NCBI RefSeq assembly: GCF_018100795.1
Contig: NZ_JAGJDY010000005.1
Location: forward strand, 62,001 to 126,000
Direction of reading: 5' to 3'
From: Alteromonas sp. MMG017
GTDB taxonomy: Bacteria > Pseudomonadota > Gammaproteobacteria > Enterobacterales > Alteromonadaceae
Length of the DNA stretch: 64,000 nt
The stretch's first letter is position 1. Each line of letters starts with the position of its first letter. Position numbers and translations under genes: made by a program. Below the pieces are notes generated by a model, which was given only the letters and a program-made list of their open reading frames with translations, was not told the DNA's origin and ran no database searches. This document shows positions 44,455 through 53,365 of this stretch, piece by piece.

Positions 44455-44495
44455 GGGCCAGAGTATATTAGTAACCAGTAAAGTACTCTGACCCC
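44455..44495. repeat. REP-like hairpin copy 5
   Basis: GGGCCAGAGTA (44455-44465) pairs with TACTCTGACCC (44484-44494) with one mismatch around an 18-nt loop. It lies between two convergent genes and could be a shared terminator. Confidence 0.8.
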
Positions 44496-44503
44496 ATTTC
44501 GAT

Positions 44504-44992
44504 TTACTCGCCGACTATGTCAGTGGTTTCAAGCGCTACATCGATACTATTCGCTACCCCAGGGTAAGCTGAAGATGAAGTGCTTCCATCGTCATTGGTT
44601 AAGTCACGGATATTTTTCTGAACGGTAATGATAGAAAATAAGCTGAGTATAAATGCCATGCCGTAAAATCCTTTTTCACTTAGAAACATGTCGGCGTTAA
44701 AAAGGCCTATACCCAGCAGGGCAACAGCACTAAAAAAAGCTGCCCAGCACATGCCAACGAAAACAGTGGTGGTTGGTAAGCCTTCTTGTTTATCTCTTAC
44801 CGTCTTTTGTAAGGTTACAGCTGAAAACATAGCTAGAATGAATATTGCTAAATAATAGCCTTTTTCATTGAGTAGAATGTTGGCGTTCCATAATCCAACA
44901 AGGTAGCCAATAACCCCAATCGCAAGAGAAGCCCATGTTGCGAAGATATATGCTTGTGTTGGTTTATATACTCGATGTGACGTTGTTTGCAT
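44504..44992 (-). CDS. YiaA/YiaB-type inner-membrane protein
   Basis: A 162-residue membrane protein with two tandem copies of the YiaAB two-helix domain: YIFATWASLAIGVIGYLVGLW plus EKGYYLAIFILAMFSAVTLQKTVRD, then FVGMCWAAFFSAVALLGIGLF plus EKGFYGMAFILSLFSIITVQKNIRD. The repeats align residue for residue. A Ser/Thr/Asp-rich tail follows. E. coli YiaA (145 aa) has the same layout and no known function. The ATG at 44992 has AAGGAA upstream; a longer reading to 45088 would run through a perfect 22-bp palindrome and is rejected. Confidence 0.87.
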   Translation of the reverse strand: MQTTSHRVYKPTQAYIFATWASLAIGVIGYLVGLWNANILLNEKGYYLAIFILAMFSAVTLQKTVRDKQEGLPTTTVFVGMCWAAFFSAVALLGIGLFNADMFLSEKGFYGMAFILSLFSIITVQKNIRDLTNDDGSTSSSAYPGVANSIDVALETTDIVGE

Positions 44993-45418
44993 TTTTATAA
45001 ATTCCTTTTGAGTTATCTTTAACCCTACACGAGTTCCTTTGAAAACATATCTAACCGCGGTTAGATATATACTTTTAATTATCAGCATCCTAGTTTATAC
45101 AAACCTCCTTGTTAACCGTGTCAGCCACACAGCGTAAACACTTCTAATTTCTTCAATTACACCCTTGTCGTAATAATTACCAAGCTTATAGATGGTCTTC
45201 CGACAAAACGCTTACCGATGAAATACTGATTTTACAAGCAATTACATGGATAGTTAGTTTTTAGAAAATACTGATGCAAATATACGAACATTAATTGTAT
45301 TAGTAAATACGAACGCTTGAATCTGCTAGATAGCGTTTGATCTAGCACCTAACGGATAGTTTCTAGTTGGTATTAAATACAAACTAAAAATTAGAGGCTA
45401 ATAAACTTTGCTATTTCG
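44993..45418. other. Intergenic region with interleaved repeats
   Basis: No gene. Besides the 22-bp palindrome it holds interleaved inverted repeats: AACGCT (45312-45317) with AGCGTT (45332-45337), and TGCTAGA (45324-45330) with TCTAGCA (45341-45347). The rest shows nothing recognisable; it may include decayed remains of the PepSY gene. Confidence 0.45.
45047..45068. promoter_or_regulatory. Perfect 22-bp palindrome (operator)
   Basis: The core CTAACCGCGGTTAG (45051-45064) is extended on both sides by ATAT, giving 22 bp of perfect symmetry. It lies 55-76 nt upstream of the YiaAB-type start, the place for a TetR- or MarR-type operator. No regulator gene is adjacent. Confidence 0.65.
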
Positions 45419-45610
45419 CTATAACTCTTTCATTACTAAGTGTAAATCTTTGGTAAATGCAATTCGCTTATCATGCATAGCCCATACGTTCAATGGCGCC
45501 TTGAACATGGTTAATGCTCCGGCCACAAAGCAAATGAATAACAGTAAGCCTGAAATAATGCCGGTCCAAATGTGTACTTGCTGATAGCTTTTATAATTCT
45601 GTAATTTCAT
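45419..45610 (-). pseudogene. Truncated PepSY transmembrane protein
   Basis: Sixty-three codons encoding only the N-terminus of a PepSY-associated iron-uptake protein: QQVHIWTGIISGLLLFICFVAGALTMF, the usual first membrane helix. Full-length proteins of this type have about 380-500 residues; the frame stops after HLVMKEL and no continuation is visible in the next 300 bases. It is the last gene of a small operon and starts 5 nt after the 46-codon frame. A remnant of a second siderophore-reductase operon. Confidence 0.7.
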
Positions 45611-45615
45611 TGGTG

Positions 45616-45756
45616 TTACCCCAGAACCTGTAAAACGGAAAATTCAAACAGTGTAATAAGCGAAAGCAGAGCCAGTAGTGGCCAAGGTTTTCTAGTAAAA
45701 AAGATAAGGCTTAACCATAAAGGGGCTATTAGCCACATCAAAAATTGGCTCTTCAC
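45616..45756 (-). CDS. 46-residue membrane peptide
   Basis: A GTG-started frame overlapping the stop of the upstream gene (ATGTGA) and ending 5 nt before the PepSY fragment. It encodes two hydrophobic helices: FLMWLIAPLWLSLIFF and PWPLLALLSLITLFEFSVL. The tight coupling and position in an iron-type operon suggest a real small gene, similar in placement to the short membrane proteins that accompany PepSY genes. Function unknown. Confidence 0.5.
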   Translation of the reverse strand: MKSQFLMWLIAPLWLSLIFFTRKPWPLLALLSLITLFEFSVLQVLG

Positions 45757-46205
45757 ATCAAGAGGCGTGTGAGAAAGAAAAGAAAACTAATCAAACTGCT
45801 AGTGAATAGCGCAAAGGGAAAACTAATTAATGTTGCACCAATAATTTTTAGCCACCAGTGCGCCTTAAAGGTGGTGTAACTCTCATCTCTGGTGAGCCCT
45901 GTACCGCGAGAGCGCACAGATTTAAGTGGCGCGGTGTAACGGGTAAAGAACGGAATGGTCCCCAACAGCAGCATACACAGCGTGATAACGGTATAGATGG
46001 CGGCAGGTAATGAAAACGATAAGGTGAATATTGTCGTGCTTAAGATCAATATCGCCAAGGCAATTAACAGTGCAGTTTTAAATGGTAGCGGCCTTTTCTT
46101 AAACCATTGTTGGTTCGGACAGCCTGCGTAAAACACTAGATTAGCCAGTAAGCAGACGAGTGCGCCTATCAATATTGCCGAGTTCACCTTTACTGCTCCT
46201 TGCAA
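45753..46205 (-). CDS. Small membrane protein of PepSY-type operon
   Basis: A 150-residue protein with four or five predicted helices (about 8-26, 42-62, 66-86, 118-145). The pattern FYAGCPNQQWFKKRPLP after the first helix recalls DUF3325-type proteins found with PepSY and TonB siderophore genes, a match from memory only. It begins a three-gene operon ending in the truncated PepSY gene, so it is probably left over from a partly lost iron-uptake cluster. Confidence 0.6.
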   Translation of the reverse strand: MQGAVKVNSAILIGALVCLLANLVFYAGCPNQQWFKKRPLPFKTALLIALAILILSTTIFTLSFSLPAAIYTVITLCMLLLGTIPFFTRYTAPLKSVRSRGTGLTRDESYTTFKAHWWLKIIGATLISFPFALFTSSLISFLFFLTRLLM

Positions 46206-46438
46206 CTAGGGTTGTGACAAGTGCGCATTTTTTGCGCAAAATACTTTAAAGTGGCAGTAGACTAAAGTTTAACTTTTCCAATGCAAATCAAAATCAATCC
46301 TTCTGCCTTTGGCGTGGGTATGAATATGTAGGTAGGTTTGTGCGCTCGGTTAATGCAGCATTGATTAACACAGTATTTGAACCCGTATCTACTCAGTATT
46401 TGACCCAGTATTTGAAAAATTTAAACAGTAGGTGGCAT

Positions 46439-47173
46439 ATGGAAAATGTAAAAGTAGCCTTAGTAACAGGCGGCGCGAAAGGCATTGGCGCAAGCATCGT
46501 TGAAAAGTTAGCGTCAAATAATTTTGCCGTGGTGATTAATTATGCCAGTAGTGCTGATGCAGCAAACGAACTCGTTGAACAGATTAAAAGCAAAGGCGGG
46601 CAAGCGATTGCGGTGCAAGCTGATGTGTCGAAATCCACTCAGGCAGAAAGCTTGTTTAAAGCATCGTTACAGGAATTCGGTAAAGTAGATGTACTGGTGA
46701 ATAATGCGGGCATTATGGCGCTTTCACCGCTGAGTGAAACGAGCGATGAAGATTTTAATAAACAGTTCGACGTTAATATGAAAGGGGTATTTAACATGCT
46801 TCGCTTAGCATCGACTCACCTTAGTGAGGGCGGTAGCATTATTAATTTATCCACCAGTGTCGTAGGCCTTAAATTAGAGCGTTATGGCGTTTATGCTGCT
46901 ACAAAATCTGCGGTTGAAACCATGTCGGCTATTTTATCAAAAGAGCTTAGAGGTAAGGATATCGCGGTAAATTGTGTCGCGCCCGGGCCTACTGAAACTG
47001 ATTTGTTTACTAAAGGTAAATCACAAGAGTTCATCGATAAACTTGCCAATATGAGTCCTATGGAAAGGCTAGGGCAGCCAGAAGACATTGCCAATGTAGT
47101 TAACTTTTTAGCCAGTGACCAAGGGCATTGGGTTAATGGGCAAGTGTTACGAGCTAATGGTGGAATTGTTTAA
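46439..47173 (+). CDS. SDR-family oxidoreductase
   Basis: A 244-residue classical short-chain dehydrogenase. The cofactor motif is TGGAKGIGASI (TGxxxGxG), with NNAG in DVLVNNAGIM and the catalytic Ser and YxxxK in NLSTSVVGL and YGVYAATKSA. INYASSADA after beta-2 suggests NADP(H) preference. The C-terminal VNGQVLRANGGI is typical. The ATG at 46439 is chosen because the upstream 33 codons have no SDR similarity and AGGTGG precedes it. It lies just upstream of a Fur-regulated receptor gene; no iron-related role is evident. Confidence 0.9.
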   Translation: MENVKVALVTGGAKGIGASIVEKLASNNFAVVINYASSADAANELVEQIKSKGGQAIAVQADVSKSTQAESLFKASLQEFGKVDVLVNNAGIMALSPLSETSDEDFNKQFDVNMKGVFNMLRLASTHLSEGGSIINLSTSVVGLKLERYGVYAATKSAVETMSAILSKELRGKDIAVNCVAPGPTETDLFTKGKSQEFIDKLANMSPMERLGQPEDIANVVNFLASDQGHWVNGQVLRANGGIV

Positions 47174-47222
47174 CATATCGCGATAAATAATTTAATAAAA
47201 GTAAAGTTCTTAAAACTCAATT

Positions 47223-47241
47223 GAAAATGATTCTCATTTGG
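47223..47241 (+). promoter_or_regulatory. Fur box
   Basis: GAAAATGATTCTCATTTGG matches the classical 19-bp Fur box at 13 positions, including the central AATGAT...TCATT. It lies 46 nt before the TonB siderophore receptor gene. Confidence 0.8.
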
Positions 47242-47286
47242 TTTAAAGTGCGCGCCAAATTTTATCCCTTTATACTTTAGTGGAAT

Positions 47287-49497
47287 ATGAAAATGTCGCG
47301 CAGCGCTACCTCTCTTGGAATTTTTCTTTCTGGCTTATCTGGGTTCGTTTCTCTTGGGCTTAGCTCTACAGTTGTTTACGCTCAGGCTGTTGTTCCCGCT
47401 AAAGCTGCAGTTCACGCTGAATCTGAGGGACAGGCTCAATCGGGTGAACCTGACACGGTAGAACGAGTAGAAGTAAAGGGCAGAGCACAACAATTCTATT
47501 TAGATACCAAAACCAAAATTGGTACTAAAACTGATGCCGATCTCATAGATATTCCTATGTCTGCACAAGTACTTAGTGCGCAGCTTATTGCTGACCAGGC
47601 TGCACGTGATATCACCGACTTGTATCGCTCTATCGCTGGCGTCAGCGAGTACAGTTATTCCGGCGTGACATTTCGCGGTTTTCGAGACGAAGACAACGTA
47701 TTTTATGATGGTGTAAGGGGCGACCCTTACTCAGGTTTCAGTGTGCCTGACTTATTCAATGTAGCCAGAGTAGAAGTGCTGAAAGGTCCTGCGGCAGCGT
47801 TATACGGCGGTGGGGAACCTGGTGGCATGATTAACTACGTCACTAAAAAACCTACCTTTACCGAAAATAAAGAAATAACCCTAACGGGTGGGAACTACGA
47901 CCTTCGCGGTATTTCAGGTGAAGCGACAGGTGGGCTAACCGAAGATGTAGCCTATCGAATTGGTGGCTTTTATGAAGCGCAAGATAGCTTTAGAAATAAC
48001 GCAGATATGGAAAATATCGAACTAGCGGGCGGCTTACTTTACGATGTTAGCGACAATACTCGATTAACCACCACCTTCGATTACATAGTACAAAACCTAG
48101 GAGGTCACCGACTTCGCGGCGTACCGGTAGATGATGAAGGTGACTTCCTTGTGGATTTAACCTATAACGCGAATGAAGAAAGTGACTTTCAAGATATGGA
48201 AGCATTTGTTTTTCAAACCCAGTTGGCACATACCTTTAGCGACGCATTAAAGGTTAATTCTACCCTTCGCTATTTAACGAACGAGCGAGATCAGGCTTAT
48301 CACGAGTCTCGTAGTTGGGTTGATGTTAACGGTGACGGCGAAGCTAATATTGATGACGAGACTATTCAACGTGAATATCGAGACCAATATCGCGCTAACG
48401 ATGAAGTCAGCTTAACTACCGACTTTGTTTACGATTTCAACGCAGCGGGTATGGAGCATCAGTTCCTGTTTGGTGGCGATTGGCACTATATGGACACAGA
48501 ATACGATTACTTGCGTGCTCGATATGAGGCTGACGGCGTGGCCAACCTAAATATCTTCACCTTAAATTATGGCGAAACCGATCCTAGTACTTATAACCTG
48601 ACCGACTTAGAAAGAGACGGCATACGTCGTAATCGTCAGGGGCTGTACGTTCAGGATATGGTGCACCTAACAAATAATATTATTGTGATGGCTGGCGCAC
48701 GCTTCGATAGGTTTGACGAGCGAGACAAAGAAACTGGCACCGAATACGACGATTCAGACGTCACTTATCGTGCCGGTATTACGTATAAGCCTTTTGACAC
48801 CATGTCGATGTACGCCAACTATTCAGAAAGTTTTAACCCTGTTGATGCTACTGACCAAGCTGATGCCAATGTTACTGCACTAGAGCCGGTTAGCGGTGAT
48901 GCCATTGAGTTCGGTGTGAAAAACGAATGGTTGAACCGCAGCATTATGACCACATTCGCTGTGTACCACATAAGTAAAGAAAACTTAGTGTATAGCAACC
49001 CTGACTATATTGAAGGCGTGAATGACGATACCGAGTCAGCACTTATCAATTTTGGTGTCGTAGAAAGTGACGGTGCTGAATTTACCTTGGTAGGCGATAT
49101 AAGCAATACCCTCAGCGTAACTGCGAATTACGCGTATAACGATACTATCGTGGTTGACGGTAGCTCAAGTAACACTTTTGGTGCGGGTGATAGGTTTGTA
49201 AATGCACCTCGTCATCAAGCAGGTTTGTGGACAAGATATGCCATCGACAGTATCAACTCATCGATTGCTTTTGGGGTGAATTATGTGAGCGAGCAAATAA
49301 GCGCAGATGCACAAAAGGTGAAGCCTTTCACTGTATTTGATGCAAGCTGGACAACCCGATGGGACGCGGTTTTACTTAGTGTAAACGTGAACAACCTGTT
49401 TGATAAAGAATATGCAGTAAGTGGATTTAGCGAAAGAAATGGCCACTTCCCAGGGCAACCTCGCGAAATTATCGCGCAGCTTCAATATAACTTTTAA
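47287..49497 (+). CDS. TonB-dependent siderophore receptor
   Basis: A 736-residue outer-membrane receptor of the siderophore type. The signal peptide ends near VVYAQA. Plug landmarks are DIPMSAQVLSAQLIADQ, VTFRGFRDEDNVFYDGV and RVEVLKGPAAALYGGGEPGGMINYVTKKP, the hallmark of ferric-siderophore receptors. The barrel ends LFDKEYAVSGF...IIAQLQYNF with terminal Phe. A calcium-loop-like DVNGDGEANIDDE lies in an extracellular loop. It has its own Fur box and is followed 3 nt later by a PepSY gene, so they form one iron-uptake operon. Confidence 0.95.
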   Translation: MKMSRSATSLGIFLSGLSGFVSLGLSSTVVYAQAVVPAKAAVHAESEGQAQSGEPDTVERVEVKGRAQQFYLDTKTKIGTKTDADLIDIPMSAQVLSAQLIADQAARDITDLYRSIAGVSEYSYSGVTFRGFRDEDNVFYDGVRGDPYSGFSVPDLFNVARVEVLKGPAAALYGGGEPGGMINYVTKKPTFTENKEITLTGGNYDLRGISGEATGGLTEDVAYRIGGFYEAQDSFRNNADMENIELAGGLLYDVSDNTRLTTTFDYIVQNLGGHRLRGVPVDDEGDFLVDLTYNANEESDFQDMEAFVFQTQLAHTFSDALKVNSTLRYLTNERDQAYHESRSWVDVNGDGEANIDDETIQREYRDQYRANDEVSLTTDFVYDFNAAGMEHQFLFGGDWHYMDTEYDYLRARYEADGVANLNIFTLNYGETDPSTYNLTDLERDGIRRNRQGLYVQDMVHLTNNIIVMAGARFDRFDERDKETGTEYDDSDVTYRAGITYKPFDTMSMYANYSESFNPVDATDQADANVTALEPVSGDAIEFGVKNEWLNRSIMTTFAVYHISKENLVYSNPDYIEGVNDDTESALINFGVVESDGAEFTLVGDISNTLSVTANYAYNDTIVVDGSSSNTFGAGDRFVNAPRHQAGLWTRYAIDSINSSIAFGVNYVSEQISADAQKVKPFTVFDASWTTRWDAVLLSVNVNNLFDKEYAVSGFSERNGHFPGQPREIIAQLQYNF

Positions 49498-49500
49498 TAA

Positions 49501-50802
49501 GTGCTAAGCAAGTCTGCATGGTTTTCTATTCACAGTTGGGTGGGCGTTAAGCTTTCCATCCTGCTGTGTTTCATTGTAGCTACCGGCACACTTTCTGTGG
49601 TGTCACACGAAATTGATTGGTTAGCTAACCCAGCAAAACGGGTTGCCCCATCAACCGTAAGTGAAATGAATTGGCAGGCGGTTTATGTACAAGCTATTAG
49701 TGAAACCGCGCAATTAAACACCCCTGTACGAAAAATAGAATCTATCCATGCGCCTCTTCACCCTTGGTTCAGTGCAGAAGTTATTTATCGAGATAAGGAT
49801 AACTTGCGGCATCGCTTGTTTTTTCATCCCACAACCGGTGAGTATTTAGGTGACGGACGCTGGTTAAATTGGCAGCGTTTTTTTCGTGTAACCCACCGGC
49901 ATCTAATGTTGCCGCTAACCCTTGGTATTACCATTGTTAGTGCCTTTTCTATTGCTATCTTAGCGCTACTTATCTCTAGCCTGTATATATACAGGCGTTG
50001 GTGGAAGGGTTTCTTTCGCAAGCCTCGTTGGCAACACAGACAAACCCGTTGGGGCGACTTACATCGAATCGTGGGTGTTTGGAGCTTGTGGTTTTTGCTT
50101 GTGATAGGGCTTACCGGCAGCTGGTATTTAGCTGAGCGTTGGGGCGCTGCCGCACCGAGTACAGACAAAGGTTACGCAGTAACCGATGCCGCGTTAAATG
50201 AACCTGTAATGCCAACGCAAGACTCGCTTAACACTATGCTGCATATTGCCCGCGTGCAATTCCCAGCGCTTAGCATCCAAGAAGTGCGCTTTCCTAACAA
50301 AGCGGGTGGGGTAGTAGCGTTTCAAGGGCAAGCTAGTGCAATACTGGTACGAAACCGAGCGAACACTATTCAATTTGACCCCGTTTCTGCTGAAGCCGTT
50401 TTCAAGCAAGATGGCAGTGATTTGTCATTACATACTCGTATTTCAGAAGCAGCAGACCCGTTACATTTTGGTGTGTGGGGGGAAGTGCAAGGGAGTACGG
50501 CTAAGTTAGTCAGTAAGCTTCTGTATTTTATATTTGGTGCTTTTCTTACAGGTCTTTGTATAACGGGCACTTACATGTACGGATTACGAATAGGGCGAGT
50601 AGTGCGAAAAGGGAAAAGTATTCCTTCAAAAAGCACACCGATGAAAAATGCCCGGCTAACACTTAGATCACTACCCAATACACCGTTTCAGGTCTGGCAA
50701 GTCGCTTTACAAAAGATGGGGTGGGTAGCGTGGTTTTTCACATCTGCTGTTGTTGCTTGCTTGGGATATGGAACCTATATCTATCTACCTTTTGGCGGTT
50801 AA
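49501..50802 (+). CDS. PepSY-type inner-membrane iron-uptake protein
   Basis: A 433-residue inner-membrane protein of the PepSY-associated/PiuB type, usually paired with siderophore receptors and thought to reduce or process ferric siderophores in the periplasm. Transmembrane helices lie near 12-32, 138-163, 198-216, 343-365 and 405-425. Histidines in HSWVGVKL, VTHRHLMLPLTLG and LHRIVGVWSLWF could bind haem, as seen in the family. It starts at GTG, 3 nt after the receptor stop, and is likely translationally coupled, as its own Shine-Dalgarno is poor. Confidence 0.88.
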   Translation: MLSKSAWFSIHSWVGVKLSILLCFIVATGTLSVVSHEIDWLANPAKRVAPSTVSEMNWQAVYVQAISETAQLNTPVRKIESIHAPLHPWFSAEVIYRDKDNLRHRLFFHPTTGEYLGDGRWLNWQRFFRVTHRHLMLPLTLGITIVSAFSIAILALLISSLYIYRRWWKGFFRKPRWQHRQTRWGDLHRIVGVWSLWFLLVIGLTGSWYLAERWGAAAPSTDKGYAVTDAALNEPVMPTQDSLNTMLHIARVQFPALSIQEVRFPNKAGGVVAFQGQASAILVRNRANTIQFDPVSAEAVFKQDGSDLSLHTRISEAADPLHFGVWGEVQGSTAKLVSKLLYFIFGAFLTGLCITGTYMYGLRIGRVVRKGKSIPSKSTPMKNARLTLRSLPNTPFQVWQVALQKMGWVAWFFTSAVVACLGYGTYIYLPFGG

Positions 50803-50865
50803 TAAAGATTTTCTTCTCTACAATTTATCAATACAGCTATTTTTTTCTTAAAAATAACTCCTGAA

Positions 50866-50884
50866 TGTGAATGTTTATCATTTG
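50866..50884 (+). promoter_or_regulatory. Candidate Fur box
   Basis: GTGAATGTTTATCATTTGT matches the Fur box at about 12 of 19 positions, with a good right half (TATCATT). It lies 62 nt before the second siderophore receptor start. Confidence 0.6.
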
Positions 50885-50946
50885 TGTTTGTGGTAGCATC
50901 GCGTTTTTTGAAAGCTATTGTCAGTATTTTGTATAGGAAAATCTTC

Positions 50947-53085
50947 ATGCAACGCAGTCGTACGTCAGTAAAAGTTCGTTTAGGCCTAAAGTTAGGCAAA
51001 AGTTTGGGTCTAGGCTTGGGTCTGAGCGTCGGGGGCATTGCATTATCGAATGCGGCTTACGCAGAAGAAACAATGACGAGCGAAAGCGAAGTAGAAGTGA
51101 TTAATGTAAAAGGTACATACTTTAACGACTACAAAGTAGGCGATGCTTCTGGTGCCATGCGTGCAAATATTTCATTGCTTGAAACTTCTCAAGCAGTAAC
51201 GGTAATTCCAGAAACTATTATCGATGAGCAGCTTGCCACCACGTTAGGGGAAGTACTCAATAACGATGCAAGTTTGTCACCGGGTTCAAAACAACGCAAC
51301 CGTGAAGTATTTAGCTCTCGAGGCTTTGAATTAAGTTCATCTACTGGCTATTTACGTGACGGACACCAGCACTGGTCTCACTATCAACAGCCTATCGAAA
51401 CGCTTTCAAGAGTAGAGGTTATTAAAGGGCCTTCAAGTATCCTATACGGTCAGTCTGCGCCAGGTGGCCTAATAAACATGGTAACCAAGCAACCAACTGC
51501 ATCTCGTTTATTGGAAGTTAGCGCAGATACCGACCAGTATGGCTCTACCCGATTTATGCTGGATGCTGGTGGCGAGATTATCGAAGATACAGGCTATCGA
51601 GCGGTATTGGTAAAGCAGGATGTTAATTTTGATCGCGAATATCAAAATGGCGAAACAAGAGAGCGTGATCGTTTCCTAGGTTCATTGGTACTTGAACATA
51701 AAATTAACGACAGCTTAATAGTGAATGCTTATTACGATCGCACTAACGATAAAGCGGGTTTAGATACCGGCGCATGGTTAGATGAAGATGCTAACGTAAT
51801 AAGTAATAGAAATACCATTAACGACTTCTCGTGGGCGTTCACTGATATCCATGTTGAAAACAAAGGGGTTAAGTTAACCTATTTCATGAACCCAGAGTGG
51901 CAAGTGAAGGTGGGTTACAACGAGCAATCGTTTGAAAGACAACGTTTCGAATCATCGCCTCGACTTCCTTCAGATTACGAAATTGGTAACAGCTATACCT
52001 CTAACCCTTACGATCGTTCAGACGATTGGCAATTTAAAACCGCGTTTATCGATTTTAACGGTGAAGTTTCGTTTGGTGGTATCGAGCACAATATCCTTAT
52101 TGGCGGAAACGCACTGGATTATTATTATGGCCAGCTTATCGAAAGAGGGGATTCAATCACCTACACCGTAGGGCAACCAGAGCCTGCCAAGCCAGACTTA
52201 AATTTCAATAATGATGAAACCTTAAGTACCACTGAATACGATTATTACGGCGTGTATTTTCAAGATTTGATGACGTTTAACGATCAATGGCAAGTTGCTA
52301 TTGGTGGGCGCTTCGATAAGCAAAGCCGTGAAGGCGCTGACAACGAATCTTTATTGCCAAAAGTTGGTGTGTTGTATCACCCAGCAGAGAACAGCACAAT
52401 ATATGTGAACTACTCAGAAGGGTTTGAGCCTCAATCAAGTGAAACCATTGAAAACGAACTTGATCAAAACTTTGGTATGGAATTAGACGCAACTACTTCG
52501 AAGCAAGTAGAGTTGGGCGCGAAGTGGGAAGTGTCGGAACGTCTATTATTAAATGGTGCGCTATTTAACATAGAAAAAACGGGAACCCTTATTTCAGAGC
52601 AGCTATTAAATGACCCACTTTACACCACGGTTACCACTCAATCCGGTAAGCAAACTCACAGAGGCCTAGAACTTGCTGCACAGGGTGCGATTAGTGATAA
52701 ATGGTTTGTGATGACATCAATGATGTACTTAGATGCTGAGTATGAAAAAGATGAGAACTTTGAAGGTAACACGCCGGTTGATGCACCTAAGTGGTCTGCA
52801 TCGGTATGGAGTCGCTACGAAGTTACTGAGAAATTAGCATTGAATGCGGGCATCTTTTACCAAGGTGAGCGCTATGCTGACAACGCCAATACAGTATTGA
52901 AAGATGCTTATAGCCGTGTTGATATAGGTGCTACATACCGTACTGATATCATGGGTAAGCAAGTTGATGTAAGGTTAAATGTAGAAAACGTATTTGATAC
53001 CAATTACCTTGTTGGTGGCGGTATTAACAACGTGACTATTGGTGACGGTGCGACTGCTCGCATAGAACTTAAAACGTCTTTGTAA
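50947..53085 (+). CDS. TonB-dependent siderophore receptor (FhuE/FpvA-like)
   Basis: A 712-residue receptor with a basic, Gly/Leu-rich signal peptide ending at NAAYAEE. The plug carries SLLETSQAVTVIPETIIDEQ, FSSRGFELSSSTGYLRDG and RVEVIKGPSSILYGQSAPGGLINMVTKQP, typical of hydroxamate or mixed siderophore receptors. The barrel includes VNYSEGFEPQSSETIENE and ends NVFDTNYLVGG...IELKTSL. The ATG at 50947 is chosen because AGGA precedes it and the signal peptide starts there. It is followed by a strong terminator that closes the iron locus. Confidence 0.94.
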   Translation: MQRSRTSVKVRLGLKLGKSLGLGLGLSVGGIALSNAAYAEETMTSESEVEVINVKGTYFNDYKVGDASGAMRANISLLETSQAVTVIPETIIDEQLATTLGEVLNNDASLSPGSKQRNREVFSSRGFELSSSTGYLRDGHQHWSHYQQPIETLSRVEVIKGPSSILYGQSAPGGLINMVTKQPTASRLLEVSADTDQYGSTRFMLDAGGEIIEDTGYRAVLVKQDVNFDREYQNGETRERDRFLGSLVLEHKINDSLIVNAYYDRTNDKAGLDTGAWLDEDANVISNRNTINDFSWAFTDIHVENKGVKLTYFMNPEWQVKVGYNEQSFERQRFESSPRLPSDYEIGNSYTSNPYDRSDDWQFKTAFIDFNGEVSFGGIEHNILIGGNALDYYYGQLIERGDSITYTVGQPEPAKPDLNFNNDETLSTTEYDYYGVYFQDLMTFNDQWQVAIGGRFDKQSREGADNESLLPKVGVLYHPAENSTIYVNYSEGFEPQSSETIENELDQNFGMELDATTSKQVELGAKWEVSERLLLNGALFNIEKTGTLISEQLLNDPLYTTVTTQSGKQTHRGLELAAQGAISDKWFVMTSMMYLDAEYEKDENFEGNTPVDAPKWSASVWSRYEVTEKLALNAGIFYQGERYADNANTVLKDAYSRVDIGATYRTDIMGKQVDVRLNVENVFDTNYLVGGGINNVTIGDGATARIELKTSL

Positions 53086-53134
53086 TAGCGTTTTATACGG
53101 TAAAAAAGCACTGTAGAAAAGCAGCGTAATACTT

Positions 53135-53176
53135 AACACCGCCTCAGCTTATTCAAGCTAAGGCGGTGTTTTATTT
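53135..53176 (+). terminator. Strong Rho-independent terminator
   Basis: A 16-bp stem, AACACCGCCTCAGCTT with AAGCTAAGGCGGTGTT (one mismatch), loop ATTC, then TTATTT. It ends the receptor gene. Confidence 0.92.
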
Positions 53177-53365
53177 ACCCACTATATATCGCATTAATTA
53201 AGCAACTAACCACACTAAAAGTCTTCTTAAATCCTTTCGCCTTAAATCGCGCCAAAGTTTTTTTATAAAACAGCTTTTTTATAATACCTTCTCTGTAAAT
53301 AACTGCCGCTTCAAAACACCTTCGCATTAGCATCTTGATTTACTGACTACATTGTATTGTGTTCG

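Noticed and set aside
44993..45088. N-terminal extension of the YiaAB-type protein
   Set aside because: It crosses a perfect 22-bp palindrome and is followed by a better ATG with AAGGAA.
46340..46438. N-terminal extension of the SDR
   Set aside because: No similarity to SDR N-termini, which begin a few residues before TGGAKGIG.
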